DNA of 64,000 nucleotides, taken from NCBI RefSeq assembly GCF_001205715.1, contig NZ_AQQZ01000001.1:124001-188000 (forward strand). The letters run 5' to 3'. A program made the translations under genes and the position numbers. Numbering within the stretch: position 1 is the first letter of the stretch; each line of letters opens with the position of its first letter. The notes below the pieces were generated by a model. The model saw only the letters and a list, made by a program, of their open reading frames with translations, made no database searches and was not told the DNA's origin. Below, one piece after another: positions 18,083 through 26,583 of the stretch. This DNA is from Pseudaestuariivita atlantica. Lineage in GTDB: Bacteria; Pseudomonadota; Alphaproteobacteria; Rhodobacterales; Rhodobacteraceae.

Positions 18083-20478
18083 TCCCGCATCGCCTTGCCG
18101 TCGGGATCATAGGGCGAGGCCGGGATCACCACCGCGGGCCGTTCCACGCCGACGACATGCACCGTCATGTCCGTGCCGGGGGTGGCGAGATCGGTGTTGA
18201 CCAGCGCCATCGCCAGCGACTTGCCCGTCGTGTGGCCGTACCCGCCCGAGGTGACAAAACCCACTTTCTCACCCTTGTGCCACACCGGTTCATAGCCCGA
18301 CGCATCGGCGTCATCGGCATCGATCTCAAGCGTGACAAGGGTTTGCGCGGGGCCGTTGCCGTCGCGTTCAGCTTCCGCCGCCGCCTTGCCGGTGAATTCT
18401 TTCGACCAGTCGATCCAGCGATCCATGCCCGTCATGCCCGGCGTGTAGCCTTGCGTGAACTCCGCCGACCAGATGCCGAACGATTTCTCCAGCCGCAGCG
18501 ACAGCAGCGCGTTGAACCCGATCTCGCGGATGCCGTGCTCCGCGCCTGCCTCCAGCAGCATCCGGCGCAGGGTGATGTGGTCGCCATAGCGGCAGTTGAT
18601 CTCGTAGCCCAGCTCACCACAGACCGACATGCGCGCGACGCGGGCGCGGATCATGCCGATATCGGCCTCCGTCACGCCCATGAAGGGCAGGTCTACGGAT
18701 GTCTCCGCCACCGCCTCGATCACCTTGCGGGCGTTGGGGCCGGATAGCGAAAAGCCGCAGATTTCTTCACCCAGATCGCGCACTTGCACGCCGTCCTTCA
18801 GGTGATCGTTGAACCAGCGCATGTGCCATTCGCGCAGGTAGTACGACCCCATGATCCAGAACGTCCCGTCGCCCCAGTTCATCACCGTCAGATCGCCTTT
18901 CAGACGTCCGGACGGCGCGAGCATCGGAGCGAGACGGGCACGCCCGGGGCCTGGCAAGCGGCTGGCCATCATGCCGTTCAGCCAGTCTTCGGCCTTCGGG
19001 CCCGACACTTCGAACCGGCTGAAGGCGGAAATGTCCAGCAAGCCAACGGTTTCGCGGGCGGCCTTGCACTCGGCGCCCACGATGTCATGCGCGTTCGACC
19101 GTTTCAGGGTCGGCGTTTCCTTGAACCCCTTGGGAGCGAAATAAAGCGGCACCTCCATGTCCCACGACGTGCCCCAGACCGCACCCGCCGCGTCCATGTC
19201 GCTGTAGGCGGGCGCACGTTTCAGCGGACGGCCCGCCGGCAACTGCTCGTTCGGGTAGGTCATCACGAAGCGGCGGGAATAGAATTGTCCCGTCGTTTCG
19301 CGGATATAGCGCTTGTTCTTCGCGAACTCGCCGTACCGGGCGATGTCCATGCAGTACGTGTCGGCCTCGGTCTCGCCCTCGATCATCCACTCGGCCAGCG
19401 ATTTGCCCACGCCGCCGCCCTGCAGGAAGCCCGCCATGACCGCGCAGGCGCACCAGTATCCCTTTTTGCCCGGCACCGGCCCGACCAGCGGGTTGCCGTC
19501 GGGAGAGAAGGTGAACGCCCCGTTCACCCACGTCTTGATGCCCACGTCCTGGATGGCCGGGTAGCGTTCGAACCCCAGCGTCAGCTCGTTCTCGATCCGG
19601 TCCAGTTGCTCCTGGAACAGCTCCATCCCGTAATCCCACGGCGCGCCATCCATCGCCCAGTGCTCGTGCTCGATCTCGTAGATGCCGACCAGCACGCCCT
19701 TCTGGTCCTGCCGCATGTAGGTGAACCCTTCGAGGTCCACGGTCATCGGCACTTCGAAATCCAGCGCCGCGACCTCGGGGATCGTGTCGGTGATCAGGTA
19801 ATGGTGCTTCAGGGGCGACACGGGCAACTCGATCCCCGCCATGCGCCCCACCTGTTTCGCCCACAATCCGGCGGCGTTCACCACGTGCTCGCACCGGATG
19901 GTGCCCTTGTCGGTTACCACTTCCCAGCCCTCGGCGGTCTGGTTCAGTTCCTCGACCTTGGTGTGTTCGTAATATTCCGCGCCGCGTTTCTTGGCGGCGA
20001 CGGCATAGGCGTGCACGGTGCCGGTGGTATCGACATATCCCTCCCGGTCGGCCCACATCGCGCCCAGCACGCCGTCGGTCGACATGATGGGGCAGGCCTC
20101 CTGCGCCTCCTTCGGCGTCATCAGGCGGCAATCCTCGATCCCGATGGACTGGAACACGCGATAGGCCGATTGCAGCCACTCCCACCGTTCCGGCGTGCCC
20201 GCCAGCGTCAGGCCGCCCGTCATGTGCAGCCCGATATTCTGGCCGCTCTCTTCCTCGATCTCGGACAGCAGATCGATCGTGTAGGCCTGCAACGCCGCCA
20301 TGTTCGGGTCGGCGTTCAGCGCGTGGATGCCGCCCGCCGCGTGCCACGACGACCCCGCCGTCAGGACCGACCGTTCCAGCATCACGCAATCGGTCCAGCC
20401 CATCTTGGCCAGGTGATACAGAACCGATGACCCGACGACGCCGCCGCCGATCACCACCACGCGATACTGGTCCTTCAT
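18079..20478 (-). CDS. Dimethylglycine/sarcosine dehydrogenase-like FAD oxidoreductase with GcvT domain
   Basis: About 799 residues. The N-terminal FAD-binding DAO domain has VVVIGGGVVGSSVLYHLA at residues about 6-23, followed by the FAO middle region. The C-terminal aminomethyltransferase (GcvT) half has LLDISAFSRFEVSGP and LGYEINCRYGDH. Such enzymes oxidatively demethylate N-methyl glycines and transfer the C1 unit to tetrahydrofolate. Start ATG 20478 is preferred because the upstream ATG (20547) lies inside the operator array. First gene of the operon with the MttB-like and TetR genes. Confidence 0.9.
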   Translation of the reverse strand: MKDQYRVVVIGGGVVGSSVLYHLAKMGWTDCVMLERSVLTAGSSWHAAGGIHALNADPNMAALQAYTIDLLSEIEEESGQNIGLHMTGGLTLAGTPERWEWLQSAYRVFQSIGIEDCRLMTPKEAQEACPIMSTDGVLGAMWADREGYVDTTGTVHAYAVAAKKRGAEYYEHTKVEELNQTAEGWEVVTDKGTIRCEHVVNAAGLWAKQVGRMAGIELPVSPLKHHYLITDTIPEVAALDFEVPMTVDLEGFTYMRQDQKGVLVGIYEIEHEHWAMDGAPWDYGMELFQEQLDRIENELTLGFERYPAIQDVGIKTWVNGAFTFSPDGNPLVGPVPGKKGYWCACAVMAGFLQGGGVGKSLAEWMIEGETEADTYCMDIARYGEFAKNKRYIRETTGQFYSRRFVMTYPNEQLPAGRPLKRAPAYSDMDAAGAVWGTSWDMEVPLYFAPKGFKETPTLKRSNAHDIVGAECKAARETVGLLDISAFSRFEVSGPKAEDWLNGMMASRLPGPGRARLAPMLAPSGRLKGDLTVMNWGDGTFWIMGSYYLREWHMRWFNDHLKDGVQVRDLGEEICGFSLSGPNARKVIEAVAETSVDLPFMGVTEADIGMIRARVARMSVCGELGYEINCRYGDHITLRRMLLEAGAEHGIREIGFNALLSLRLEKSFGIWSAEFTQGYTPGMTGMDRWIDWSKEFTGKAAAEAERDGNGPAQTLVTLEIDADDADASGYEPVWHKGEKVGFVTSGGYGHTTGKSLAMALVNTDLATPGTDMTVHVVGVERPAVVIPASPYDPDGKAMRE

Positions 20479-20522
20479 TGCGCGAATCCCTCGTGCTCTC
20501 CCTTGTCGCGGGAAGGCTAGGA

Positions 20523-20560
20523 GGTCTGGACAGTCATGTCTAGACACCTGTGTTCAGACA
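20523..20560. promoter_or_regulatory. Array of three TetR-type operators, 14-bp spacing
   Basis: Three related 10-bp palindromes, GGTCTGGACA (20523-20532), TGTCTAGACA (20537-20546, perfect) and TGTTCAGACA (20551-20560), have centres exactly 14 bp apart. They lie 45-82 bp upstream of the DMGDH-like start. This arrangement suits cooperative binding by a TetR-type dimer, most simply the TetR encoded at the end of the same operon. Confidence 0.65.
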
Positions 20561-20580
20561 CGCGGCGCATGCAGGCACCC

Positions 20581-20608
20581 ATACGAAAAAGGGGCCCCGC
20601 GGGGCCCC
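20581..20608 (-). terminator. Rho-independent terminator of the cold-shock gene
   Basis: GGGGCCCC GC GGGGCCCC (20591-20608) forms a strong hairpin. On the minus strand it is followed by TTTTTCGTAT. It lies 24 bp beyond the stop of the cold-shock gene. Confidence 0.85.
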
Positions 20609-20631
20609 TCGAAGTCTCAATGTCGATCAGC

Positions 20632-20838
20632 TTACAAAAGCTTCAGGTCGCCTGCCGAGGACTTGCCGTTGCGGCCGGTTTCCATCTCGTAGGACACTTT
20701 CTGATTGTCCTTGAGGTCGGTCAGACCCGCGCGTTCGACGGCAGAGATGTGCACGAACACGTCCGCGCCGCCCCCGTCGGGTTGAATGAAACCGTAGCCC
20801 TTGTCGGGGTTGAACCATTTGACGGTGCCGGTAGCCAT
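20632..20838 (-). CDS. cspA: Cold-shock-domain protein (CspA family)
   Basis: A 68-residue OB-fold single-stranded nucleic-acid-binding protein. RNP1 (KGYGFIQP) and RNP2 (VFVHIS) are intact, after [17 protein letters not shown]. Csp proteins act as RNA chaperones and antiterminators. The start at 20838 has AAGGAGAC upstream. A long leader (the gap to the next gene is 305 bp) and the strong terminator suggest a monocistronic, probably abundant transcript. I could not place a promoter in the gap. Confidence 0.93.
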   Translation of the reverse strand: MATGTVKWFNPDKGYGFIQPDGGGADVFVHISAVERAGLTDLKDNQKVSYEMETGRNGKSSAGDLKLL

Positions 20839-21143
20839 CGTCGTCTCCTTGAAATGCCGGGGCCGCATCGTGCGTCCCCATGGTATGCCGTGTCAGTGCA
20901 GAATCGAGAAAGCACGGCACCGGATTTCCGGGAGCAGTGGGTCGATAGTGGTAACGTAGCCCCCCTCACATGCGCTTCTTCGCGCGACAAAACAAGTCAT
21001 AGCTGCTTTGCAGGCCCCGTATTCGCGCCTTTTCGCGGATGATACATGTCACAGGACATGCCCCGAACGGGTCATCGAAGGCTTGCCCGCGCGTCACCTT
21101 GGCCGCAGGATCGGGGCGCATTTGCGATCAGAAAAGGCACGCC

Positions 21144-21560
21144 ATGTCCTGGACCCTGCACCACGTCAATCTCGAAGCGCGCGACGTGCGCGCCACCGCG
21201 CAGTTCTATGCCACCATGCTGGGGATGAAGGAAAACGCGTGGACCTTTCCCGAAACGCGCGGCTACCTGCCGGGCTCGCCCGACCGGCTGGCGCTGTTCG
21301 GGGATGGGCGGCAATCGCATACCGGGCTGCACCTGATCGCGCCCGACCCGGACTTCCCGGCGCGCAACAACCTCACCCATAACCCCTCCGTCGGCGGTCA
21401 CCCGGCGTTCCAGGTGCCCGACCTCGACGCGGTGATGCGGCGGCTCGACGCGGCGGGGATCCGGTATTCCTACACGCCCGAATTCGCGATTCCGGGCTTC
21501 CATCACCTGTATCTCGAGGACCCTTCCGGCAACCTGATCGAGGTCAACGCCCGGATCTAG
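21144..21560 (+). CDS. VOC-family (glyoxalase/dioxygenase-like) protein
   Basis: 138 residues, a complete two-module vicinal-oxygen-chelate fold. His in LHHVNLEARDV (first strand) and Glu in YLEDPSGNLIEVNAR (last strand) are the usual metal ligands, with another His in GLHLIAPD. The specific reaction (glyoxalase I, fosfomycin resistance, dioxygenase) is not determined. The ATG at 21144 follows AAAAGG and begins right at the fold. The stop overlaps the Hint-gene stop tail to tail by 4 bp. Confidence 0.82.
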   Translation: MSWTLHHVNLEARDVRATAQFYATMLGMKENAWTFPETRGYLPGSPDRLALFGDGRQSHTGLHLIAPDPDFPARNNLTHNPSVGGHPAFQVPDLDAVMRRLDAAGIRYSYTPEFAIPGFHHLYLEDPSGNLIEVNARI

Positions 21561-22612
21561 GACACCGCGACCGGGTCGGCGGCCAGCACCTGCGCCTCGA
21601 CCCGGCGCAGGGCAGGGCGGCACAGGGGGCGTTCCGCGTGGGTCAGGTCGGGGAACAGCCGCTCCAGTTCCATCCGCGCCGCGCCCTGCACCGCTTCCAG
21701 CGCCATGGGTCCGGGATGCAGGCTTTCGCTGACCAGCCCGCCGGTTTCGATCAATTCGTGGCCGTCGAACAGGACGTGGATGTATTCGATCCGCCCGCCG
21801 CGCCGCAGCCGCACGCTGGTGTCGTTGACCAGCGCGATGGCGGGGACCAGCACCTCGGTCTCGCCGAACATCAGTTCCGCCTGCCAGCCGGTCACGAGGA
21901 TGCGATGCTGTTGCGACACCTCGATATCCTGTGTCGTGCCAAGCGTGCCCCTGGCGATCCGCACCGGGGCAAAGGCGCCGTCCGCCGCGAAAATCGACCG
22001 CCCGACCCAGCGCACCGGCACCAGCCGCCAGTCGGCCACGCGGATGCGGTCGCCGATCGCGACCTCGCCCATCGTCGTCAGGCCTTCGCCCGTCTCCACC
22101 GGCGTGTCCGCGGCGAAACAGATCGGCGTCGCGTAAGATGTCGCGGCGTAATTCGGCCCTTCCTGCGCCGAGGTCACCGTCAGCGGTACGCCTGCGGGCG
22201 GGAACCCGCCCGGCCCGCCGATCACCGCGATCCCCTCGACCGTGGCGTAACTCGTGCCGCCCTCGTTCACGTTGAACCCGATCAGCTGCCACGTGCTGGT
22301 CACGCCGGTGCCCGGATCGGTGTAGGACACGGTGAACCCGTATTCCGCCTCGACCCTCTGGCCGCCGGAATAGGTGACCCCGTCAACTTCCTGCGGGCCG
22401 TTCAGCGTCTGGCTGTTGTCGCTGTCCTGGAAGTTCGGGTCGTCGCTGTCGGTGACGAAGATTTCCGTCCAGTTGGGCGTGTTGATGGTGATCGTCGCGC
22501 CCACAAGGTGCGACCCGTCACCTTGCGTGACACCGTCCAGCCCATTGCCTCCGGACGTCCCGGTAATCGTGACATCGCTCTCGTCGAGAACGTAGATACT
22601 GTAATCGGGCAC
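21557..22612 (-). CDS. Hint-domain (hedgehog/intein-like) protein
   Basis: A 351-residue protein. The first about 160 residues are beta-rich and Gly/Asp/Thr-rich (TVSYTDPGTGVTSTWQLIGF). A Hint domain begins at Cys165 in ICFAADTPVETGEGLTTMG, the residue that in inteins and Hedgehog performs N-S acyl shift. Later blocks DRIRVADW and EVSQQHRILVTGW fit Hint blocks A and B. There is no classical signal peptide; roseobacter Hint proteins of this kind are often predicted to be exported by type I systems. Self-cleavage at Cys165 would release the N-terminal part (inference). Confidence 0.82.
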   Translation of the reverse strand: MPDYSIYVLDESDVTITGTSGGNGLDGVTQGDGSHLVGATITINTPNWTEIFVTDSDDPNFQDSDNSQTLNGPQEVDGVTYSGGQRVEAEYGFTVSYTDPGTGVTSTWQLIGFNVNEGGTSYATVEGIAVIGGPGGFPPAGVPLTVTSAQEGPNYAATSYATPICFAADTPVETGEGLTTMGEVAIGDRIRVADWRLVPVRWVGRSIFAADGAFAPVRIARGTLGTTQDIEVSQQHRILVTGWQAELMFGETEVLVPAIALVNDTSVRLRRGGRIEYIHVLFDGHELIETGGLVSESLHPGPMALEAVQGAARMELERLFPDLTHAERPLCRPALRRVEAQVLAADPVAVS

Positions 22613-22762
22613 TGCTCTGCCTCGTGGCCGGTCCGGGTGTCCCGGATCTCGTTTGCCTCAATTTAACCTTAATTGCGGGCAAACGATACCCCCGGAAATA
22701 GCGATGTGGCATCGCCGCCGCACTCCCGGCAAGGAACCGCCTTGACGGGTGGCAGTACCCCC

Positions 22763-23000
22763 TCGCGCGGAATCAATGGCTTCAGCCCGCCTCGCGTCCG
22801 TCGCCCGGCAGTCGATTTTTTAATGAGAATCGGCGAGAGTGGACTGGCCGCCCCCACGGCGCGTCTGCACGCGTCGCGCTTGGCGCTACCCACCACCAGA
22901 CAGCCTCTTCAGATCAACGCATGGCTCTCCCGCGCGGAATCAAGGCCGCAGGCCGCCGCGCATCGACGGGCCGCCCCCACGGCACGTCGATTTGGCTGGC
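22763..23000 (+). repeat. Intergenic repeat, two plus-oriented copies in the 638-bp gap before lepA
   Basis: The gap 22613-23250 has no convincing gene. It holds two copies of a repeat starting CGCGCGGAATCAA (22765-22840 and about 22930-23000), with the arm CCCGGCAGTCGATTTT in the first and CGCATCGACGGGCC in the second. Both match, in reverse orientation, two copies downstream of lepA. Further partial direct repeats (CTTCAGATC(A/G)ACGCA at about 22908 and 23060) continue the array up to about 23080. The rest of the gap shows nothing I can interpret. Confidence 0.75.
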
Positions 23001-23250
23001 CCTTGCTCGCCGCTGGCATGTCGCACGGACTTTGCAACCATAAACCAGCCAGCAGACCCTTCAGATCGACGCACCGCGGCCCGTCTGCAACCGCCGCGCG
23101 TGCTGCCGTCAATCACCGCCGGATTGACCCACCGCCCACCGCCTGTACCCACCGCGCAAGCCGCCCGATCCACGCACTCCCGCAGGGTGCGAACATCTCA
23201 CGCACCGCGCCCCATTGACCGCCCCGGCAAAGAGCCGCATATCCTCGCCC

Positions 23251-25050
23251 ATGACCGAGCTGACCCATATCCGCAACTTCTCGATCGTCGCGCACATCGA
23301 TCACGGCAAGTCGACGCTGGCTGACCGCCTGATCCAGGACACCAACACGGTGGCCGACCGCGACATGAAGGAACAACTGCTTGATTCCATGGATATCGAG
23401 CGCGAGCGCGGCATCACCATCAAGGCCAACACCGTCCGGCTCGACTACACCGCCGACAACGGCGAACACTACGTCCTGAACCTGATCGACACGCCGGGCC
23501 ACGTCGACTTCGCCTACGAGGTCTCCCGCTCCATGCGCGCCGTCGAAGGCTCGCTGCTGGTCGTGGACTCCACCCAAGGAGTCGAGGCGCAGACGCTCGC
23601 CAATGTCTACCAGGCAATCGACGCCGACCACGAGATCGTCCCCGTCCTCAACAAGATCGACCTTCCGGCATCCGATGTCGACCGCGTCGCCGAACAGATC
23701 GAGGACGTGATCGGCATCGACGCCTCCGGCGCGATCCAGGTGTCGGCCAAGACCGGCGTCGGCATCCACGAGGTGCTCGAATCCATCGTTCACCACCTGC
23801 CCGCACCCACCGGCAACCCCGACGCGCCCCTCAAGGCGATGCTGGTCGACTCGTGGTACGACGCCTATCTCGGCGTGATCGTCCTCGTCCGCATCATGGA
23901 CGGCCACCTGAAAAAGGGCGACCGGATCAAGTTCCTGTCGAACGGCACCACCCACCACGTCGACCGCATCGGCGTCTTCCGCCCCGCCATGCAGAACATC
24001 GACGTTCTGGGACCGGGAGAGATCGGCTTTCTGACGGCCTCCATCAAACAGGTCCGCGACACCCGCGTCGGCGACACCATCACGCACGAGAAAAAGGGCA
24101 CCGAAGACGCGCTGCCGGGCTTCAAACCCGCGCAACCGGTCGTCTTCTGCGGCCTCTTCCCGGTGGACTCCGCCGAGTTCGAAGACCTGCGCGACGCGAT
24201 CGAGAAACTGGCCCTCAACGACGCCTCGTTCTCCTATGAAATGGAAACCTCCGCCGCCCTCGGCTTCGGCTTCCGCTGCGGCTTCCTCGGCCTTCTGCAC
24301 CTCGAAGTCATCCGCGACCGCATCGAACGCGAATACAATATCGATCTCATCACCACCGCGCCGTCGGTGATCTACCACATCTACATGAAGGACGGGGAGA
24401 TGATCGAGCTTCACAACCCCGCCGACATGCCCGACCTCAGCAAGGTCGACCACCTCGAGGAACCGCGCATCAAGGCGACGATCCTCGTGCCCGACGACTA
24501 CCTCGGCGACGTGTTGAAACTGTGCCAGGACCGCCGCGGCATCCAGCTTGACCTCACCTATGCCGGCTCCCGCGCGATGGTGGTCTATGACCTGCCGCTG
24601 AACGAGGTGGTGTTCGACTTCTACGACCGCCTGAAATCGGTGACCAAGGGCTACGCCTCCTTCGACTACCAGATGACCGGGTATCGCGAGGACAACCTCG
24701 TCAAGATGCAGGTGCTGGTGAACGACGAACCCGTCGACGCGCTCTCAACCATGGTCCACCGCGACCGGGCCGAGATGCGGGGCAGGGCGATGTGCGAAAA
24801 GCTCAAGGACCTTATCCCCCGCCACATGTTCAAGATCCCGATCCAGGCCGCCATCGGCGGCAAGGTCATCGCGCGCGAGACGCTGTCGGCCTTGCGCAAG
24901 GACGTGACGGCGAAGTGCTACGGCGGCGACGCGACCCGGAAGCGGAAGCTCCTGGACAAGCAGAAGGCGGGCAAGAAGAAGATGCGCCAGTTCGGCAAGG
25001 TGGACATCCCGCAAGAGGCGTTCATCTCTGCGCTGAAGATGGACAGCTAA
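23251..25050 (+). CDS. lepA: Elongation factor 4 (LepA)
   Basis: Ribosome-binding translational GTPase thought to assist elongation or back-translocation and subunit biogenesis. 599 residues. The G1 motif AHIDHGKST is near residue 14, then [10 protein letters not shown] (switch I), DTPGHVDF (G3), NKIDLP (G4), and the LepA-specific C-terminal domain ending [23 protein letters not shown] 23251 starts the conserved [15 protein letters not shown]. It is isolated between two repeat-rich gaps. Confidence 0.96.
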   Translation: MTELTHIRNFSIVAHIDHGKSTLADRLIQDTNTVADRDMKEQLLDSMDIERERGITIKANTVRLDYTADNGEHYVLNLIDTPGHVDFAYEVSRSMRAVEGSLLVVDSTQGVEAQTLANVYQAIDADHEIVPVLNKIDLPASDVDRVAEQIEDVIGIDASGAIQVSAKTGVGIHEVLESIVHHLPAPTGNPDAPLKAMLVDSWYDAYLGVIVLVRIMDGHLKKGDRIKFLSNGTTHHVDRIGVFRPAMQNIDVLGPGEIGFLTASIKQVRDTRVGDTITHEKKGTEDALPGFKPAQPVVFCGLFPVDSAEFEDLRDAIEKLALNDASFSYEMETSAALGFGFRCGFLGLLHLEVIRDRIEREYNIDLITTAPSVIYHIYMKDGEMIELHNPADMPDLSKVDHLEEPRIKATILVPDDYLGDVLKLCQDRRGIQLDLTYAGSRAMVVYDLPLNEVVFDFYDRLKSVTKGYASFDYQMTGYREDNLVKMQVLVNDEPVDALSTMVHRDRAEMRGRAMCEKLKDLIPRHMFKIPIQAAIGGKVIARETLSALRKDVTAKCYGGDATRKRKLLDKQKAGKKKMRQFGKVDIPQEAFISALKMDS

Positions 25051-25060
25051 CGCCCAAGCC

Positions 25061-25488
25061 GCGCACCGACGGGCCCTGGACCGGCGACCTGACGGTCATG
25101 TCCGGGCCCTTTATCCCTGCCAATCCGCGAAAGCTGTGAACCTTGCGCCTGCATCAGCCGTATCGCCGGGCCGTGGGAGTGCCTGTCCCCTCTCGCCGAT
25201 TTCCTTTGAAAATCGACTGCCGGGCAGCGGATTCACGGCGGGCTAAAGCCCTTTTTTCCGCGCGGGCGAGGCGGCTTTCCGGCACTTCACCGTTCCCCAA
25301 AAGCATCGAACTCCGAAGATAGCGCACCGACGGGCCCTGGACCGGCGACCCCCCGGACCTTCCCGGGCCCTTTATCCCCGCCAATCCGAAAAAGCCGCGA
25401 ACATCTCGCCTGCATCAGCCAAATCGCCGGGCCGCGGGAGGGCCCGTCGATGCGCGGCGGGCTAAAGCCCTTGATTCCGCGCGGGCAT
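25061..25488 (-). repeat. Two direct copies of an intergenic repeat after lepA
   Basis: The 508-bp gap 25051-25558 is almost filled by two copies, 25061-25269 and 25322-25488. Their first 28 bp (beginning GCGCACCGACGGGCCCTGG) are identical. Both contain a GGGCCC...GGGCCC hairpin followed by TTTATCCC, the stretch CGCCTGCATCAGCC, and end with GGCGGGCTAAAGCCCTT and TTCCGCGCGGGC. Copy 1 has about 50 extra bp. The ends match, in opposite orientation, the repeats upstream of lepA. The first hairpin may terminate lepA. Confidence 0.8.
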
Positions 25489-25558
25489 CGCGGTGCTGTG
25501 TGTTGCAGGAGCGATGCAATGCCTCGCAAACCTGCCAATCCCGCGTTACGCTTCCCAC

Positions 25559-25801
25559 ATGCCAACAGTCTTTCGCCACGACGGATTCAGGTTCTTCTTC
25601 TACTCCAACGAAGGTGATCCGCGCGAACCGGTCCATATCCACGTCATGAAAGGCGGTGCCGAAGCCAAGTTCTGGGTGGAGCCCGTGGTGATTGCCCGGT
25701 CCTCGGGCTTTGACGCAAAGACGCTGCGCAGTGTATCAATGATCGTGGCGGACAACGCCCACAGGATCAAAGAGGCCTGGAATGACCATTTCAGCGACTG
25801 A
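25559..25801 (+). CDS. DUF4160 protein
   Basis: 80 residues with the DUF4160 pattern: MPTVFRHDGFRFFFYSNEG, then the His-rich EPVHIHVMKGG and AKFWVEP. The downstream DUF2442 gene overlaps it by 20 bp. DUF4160/DUF2442 pairs recur in bacterial genomes and have been suggested to behave like toxin-antitoxin modules. Activity is unproven. The ATG at 25559 begins the domain. Confidence 0.82.
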   Translation: MPTVFRHDGFRFFFYSNEGDPREPVHIHVMKGGAEAKFWVEPVVIARSSGFDAKTLRSVSMIVADNAHRIKEAWNDHFSD

Positions 25802-26015
25802 AGCGCATTGCGACGACAGCACCCTTTGGGTGACCCTGTCGGATGGCCGCGTTCTGGGCGTCCCTCTTGTCTGGTTTCCCCGCCTTGCCGCTGCGTCCGA
25901 GGCGGCCCGCGCCGCCGTCGAAGTGTCGCCCTTTGGCTTGCATTGGGAAGCGCTGGACGAAGACATTTCGGTCCCCGCTTTGATGGCAGATGTTGTCAAA
26001 GTCGCCGCTGAATAG
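25782..26015 (+). CDS. DUF2442 protein
   Basis: 77 residues matching DUF2442: LWVTLSDGRVLGVPLVWFPRL, then FGLHWEALDEDISVPALM, the typical HWEALDEDIS signature. It overlaps the DUF4160 gene by 20 bp, so both are made from one message. It is probably the partner of the DUF4160 protein in a two-component module of unknown role (inference). Confidence 0.85.
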   Translation: MTISATEAHCDDSTLWVTLSDGRVLGVPLVWFPRLAAASEAARAAVEVSPFGLHWEALDEDISVPALMADVVKVAAE

Positions 26016-26151
26016 AGTCCGCTATTGCGACCGCGCCGATCGCCCGGAAACTAGATCTGACGTACTTCTAAGTAGCCCAAAAAACGCGATATTCTGTGAA
26101 CCTCGAAGATTGGCGAGCGCCAGTTTAAAACCATGTTTTTAGGCGCTTGTC

Positions 26152-26451
26152 TCACCACTCCGTCCCCTTCCCGAACTCACCCCACTCGAACGGAGTGAAC
26201 CCGTCCTCGTCCGTCATCGCGCGTTTCCAGCGGGCATAGCACGCCTCGATCCGGGCGCGTTCGTCGGCAAGGGATCGGCGCTCGAACTTCTCCAGCCGTT
26301 CGCATTGGAACATCGGGACCAGTGCGGCCTCGCATCGGCCGTGGCGGGAGATCCAGACGCGGCCGCCTTCCGACCGCACCCAGCCCGTCCAGCGGGAGCA
26401 GTCGCGGCGGAAGTCCGTCAACGGAACGATCTGGTAGGGGGCAAGTGTCAT
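26152..26451 (-). CDS. Phd/YefM-like antitoxin homologue
   Basis: 99 residues. The first about 55 follow the Phd/YefM pattern: IVPLTDFRRDCSRWTGWV (helix after the first strand), then RVWISRHGRCEAALVPM, like the family ItrhGkpvAvLv, then CERLEKFERRSL. The C-terminal part, which in antitoxins neutralises the toxin, is unlike known ones. No toxin gene is adjacent in the same operon, so it is either an orphan DNA-binding protein or a relative with another role. Confidence 0.55.
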   Translation of the reverse strand: MTLAPYQIVPLTDFRRDCSRWTGWVRSEGGRVWISRHGRCEAALVPMFQCERLEKFERRSLADERARIEACYARWKRAMTDEDGFTPFEWGEFGKGTEW

Positions 26452-26541
26452 GAGGGAGTGCTAACCCGGCGACCCTTGCCAATTCCCTGACCCACCGCGC
26501 GGCGCTCCGGCGCGTCGCGGCGGGTCATCTGCTCAGATCAG

Positions 26542-26576
26542 GGGGTCATTCTGTGCAATTTGAGCAGAACGACCCC
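26542..26576 (-). terminator. Hairpin downstream of the DUF1353 gene
   Basis: GGGGTCATTCTG and CAGAACGACCCC pair with one mismatch around an 11-nt loop, 7 bp beyond the stop of the minus-strand DUF1353 gene. There is no U-tract, so it is a weak terminator candidate or a 3' stabilising hairpin. Confidence 0.4.
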
Positions 26577-26583
26577 GGCAATC

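Noticed and set aside
22673-23218. Open frame of about 180 codons in the gap before lepA
   Set aside because: Covers the intergenic repeats, has no ribosome binding site and its translation is His/Arg/Pro/Thr-rich low-complexity.
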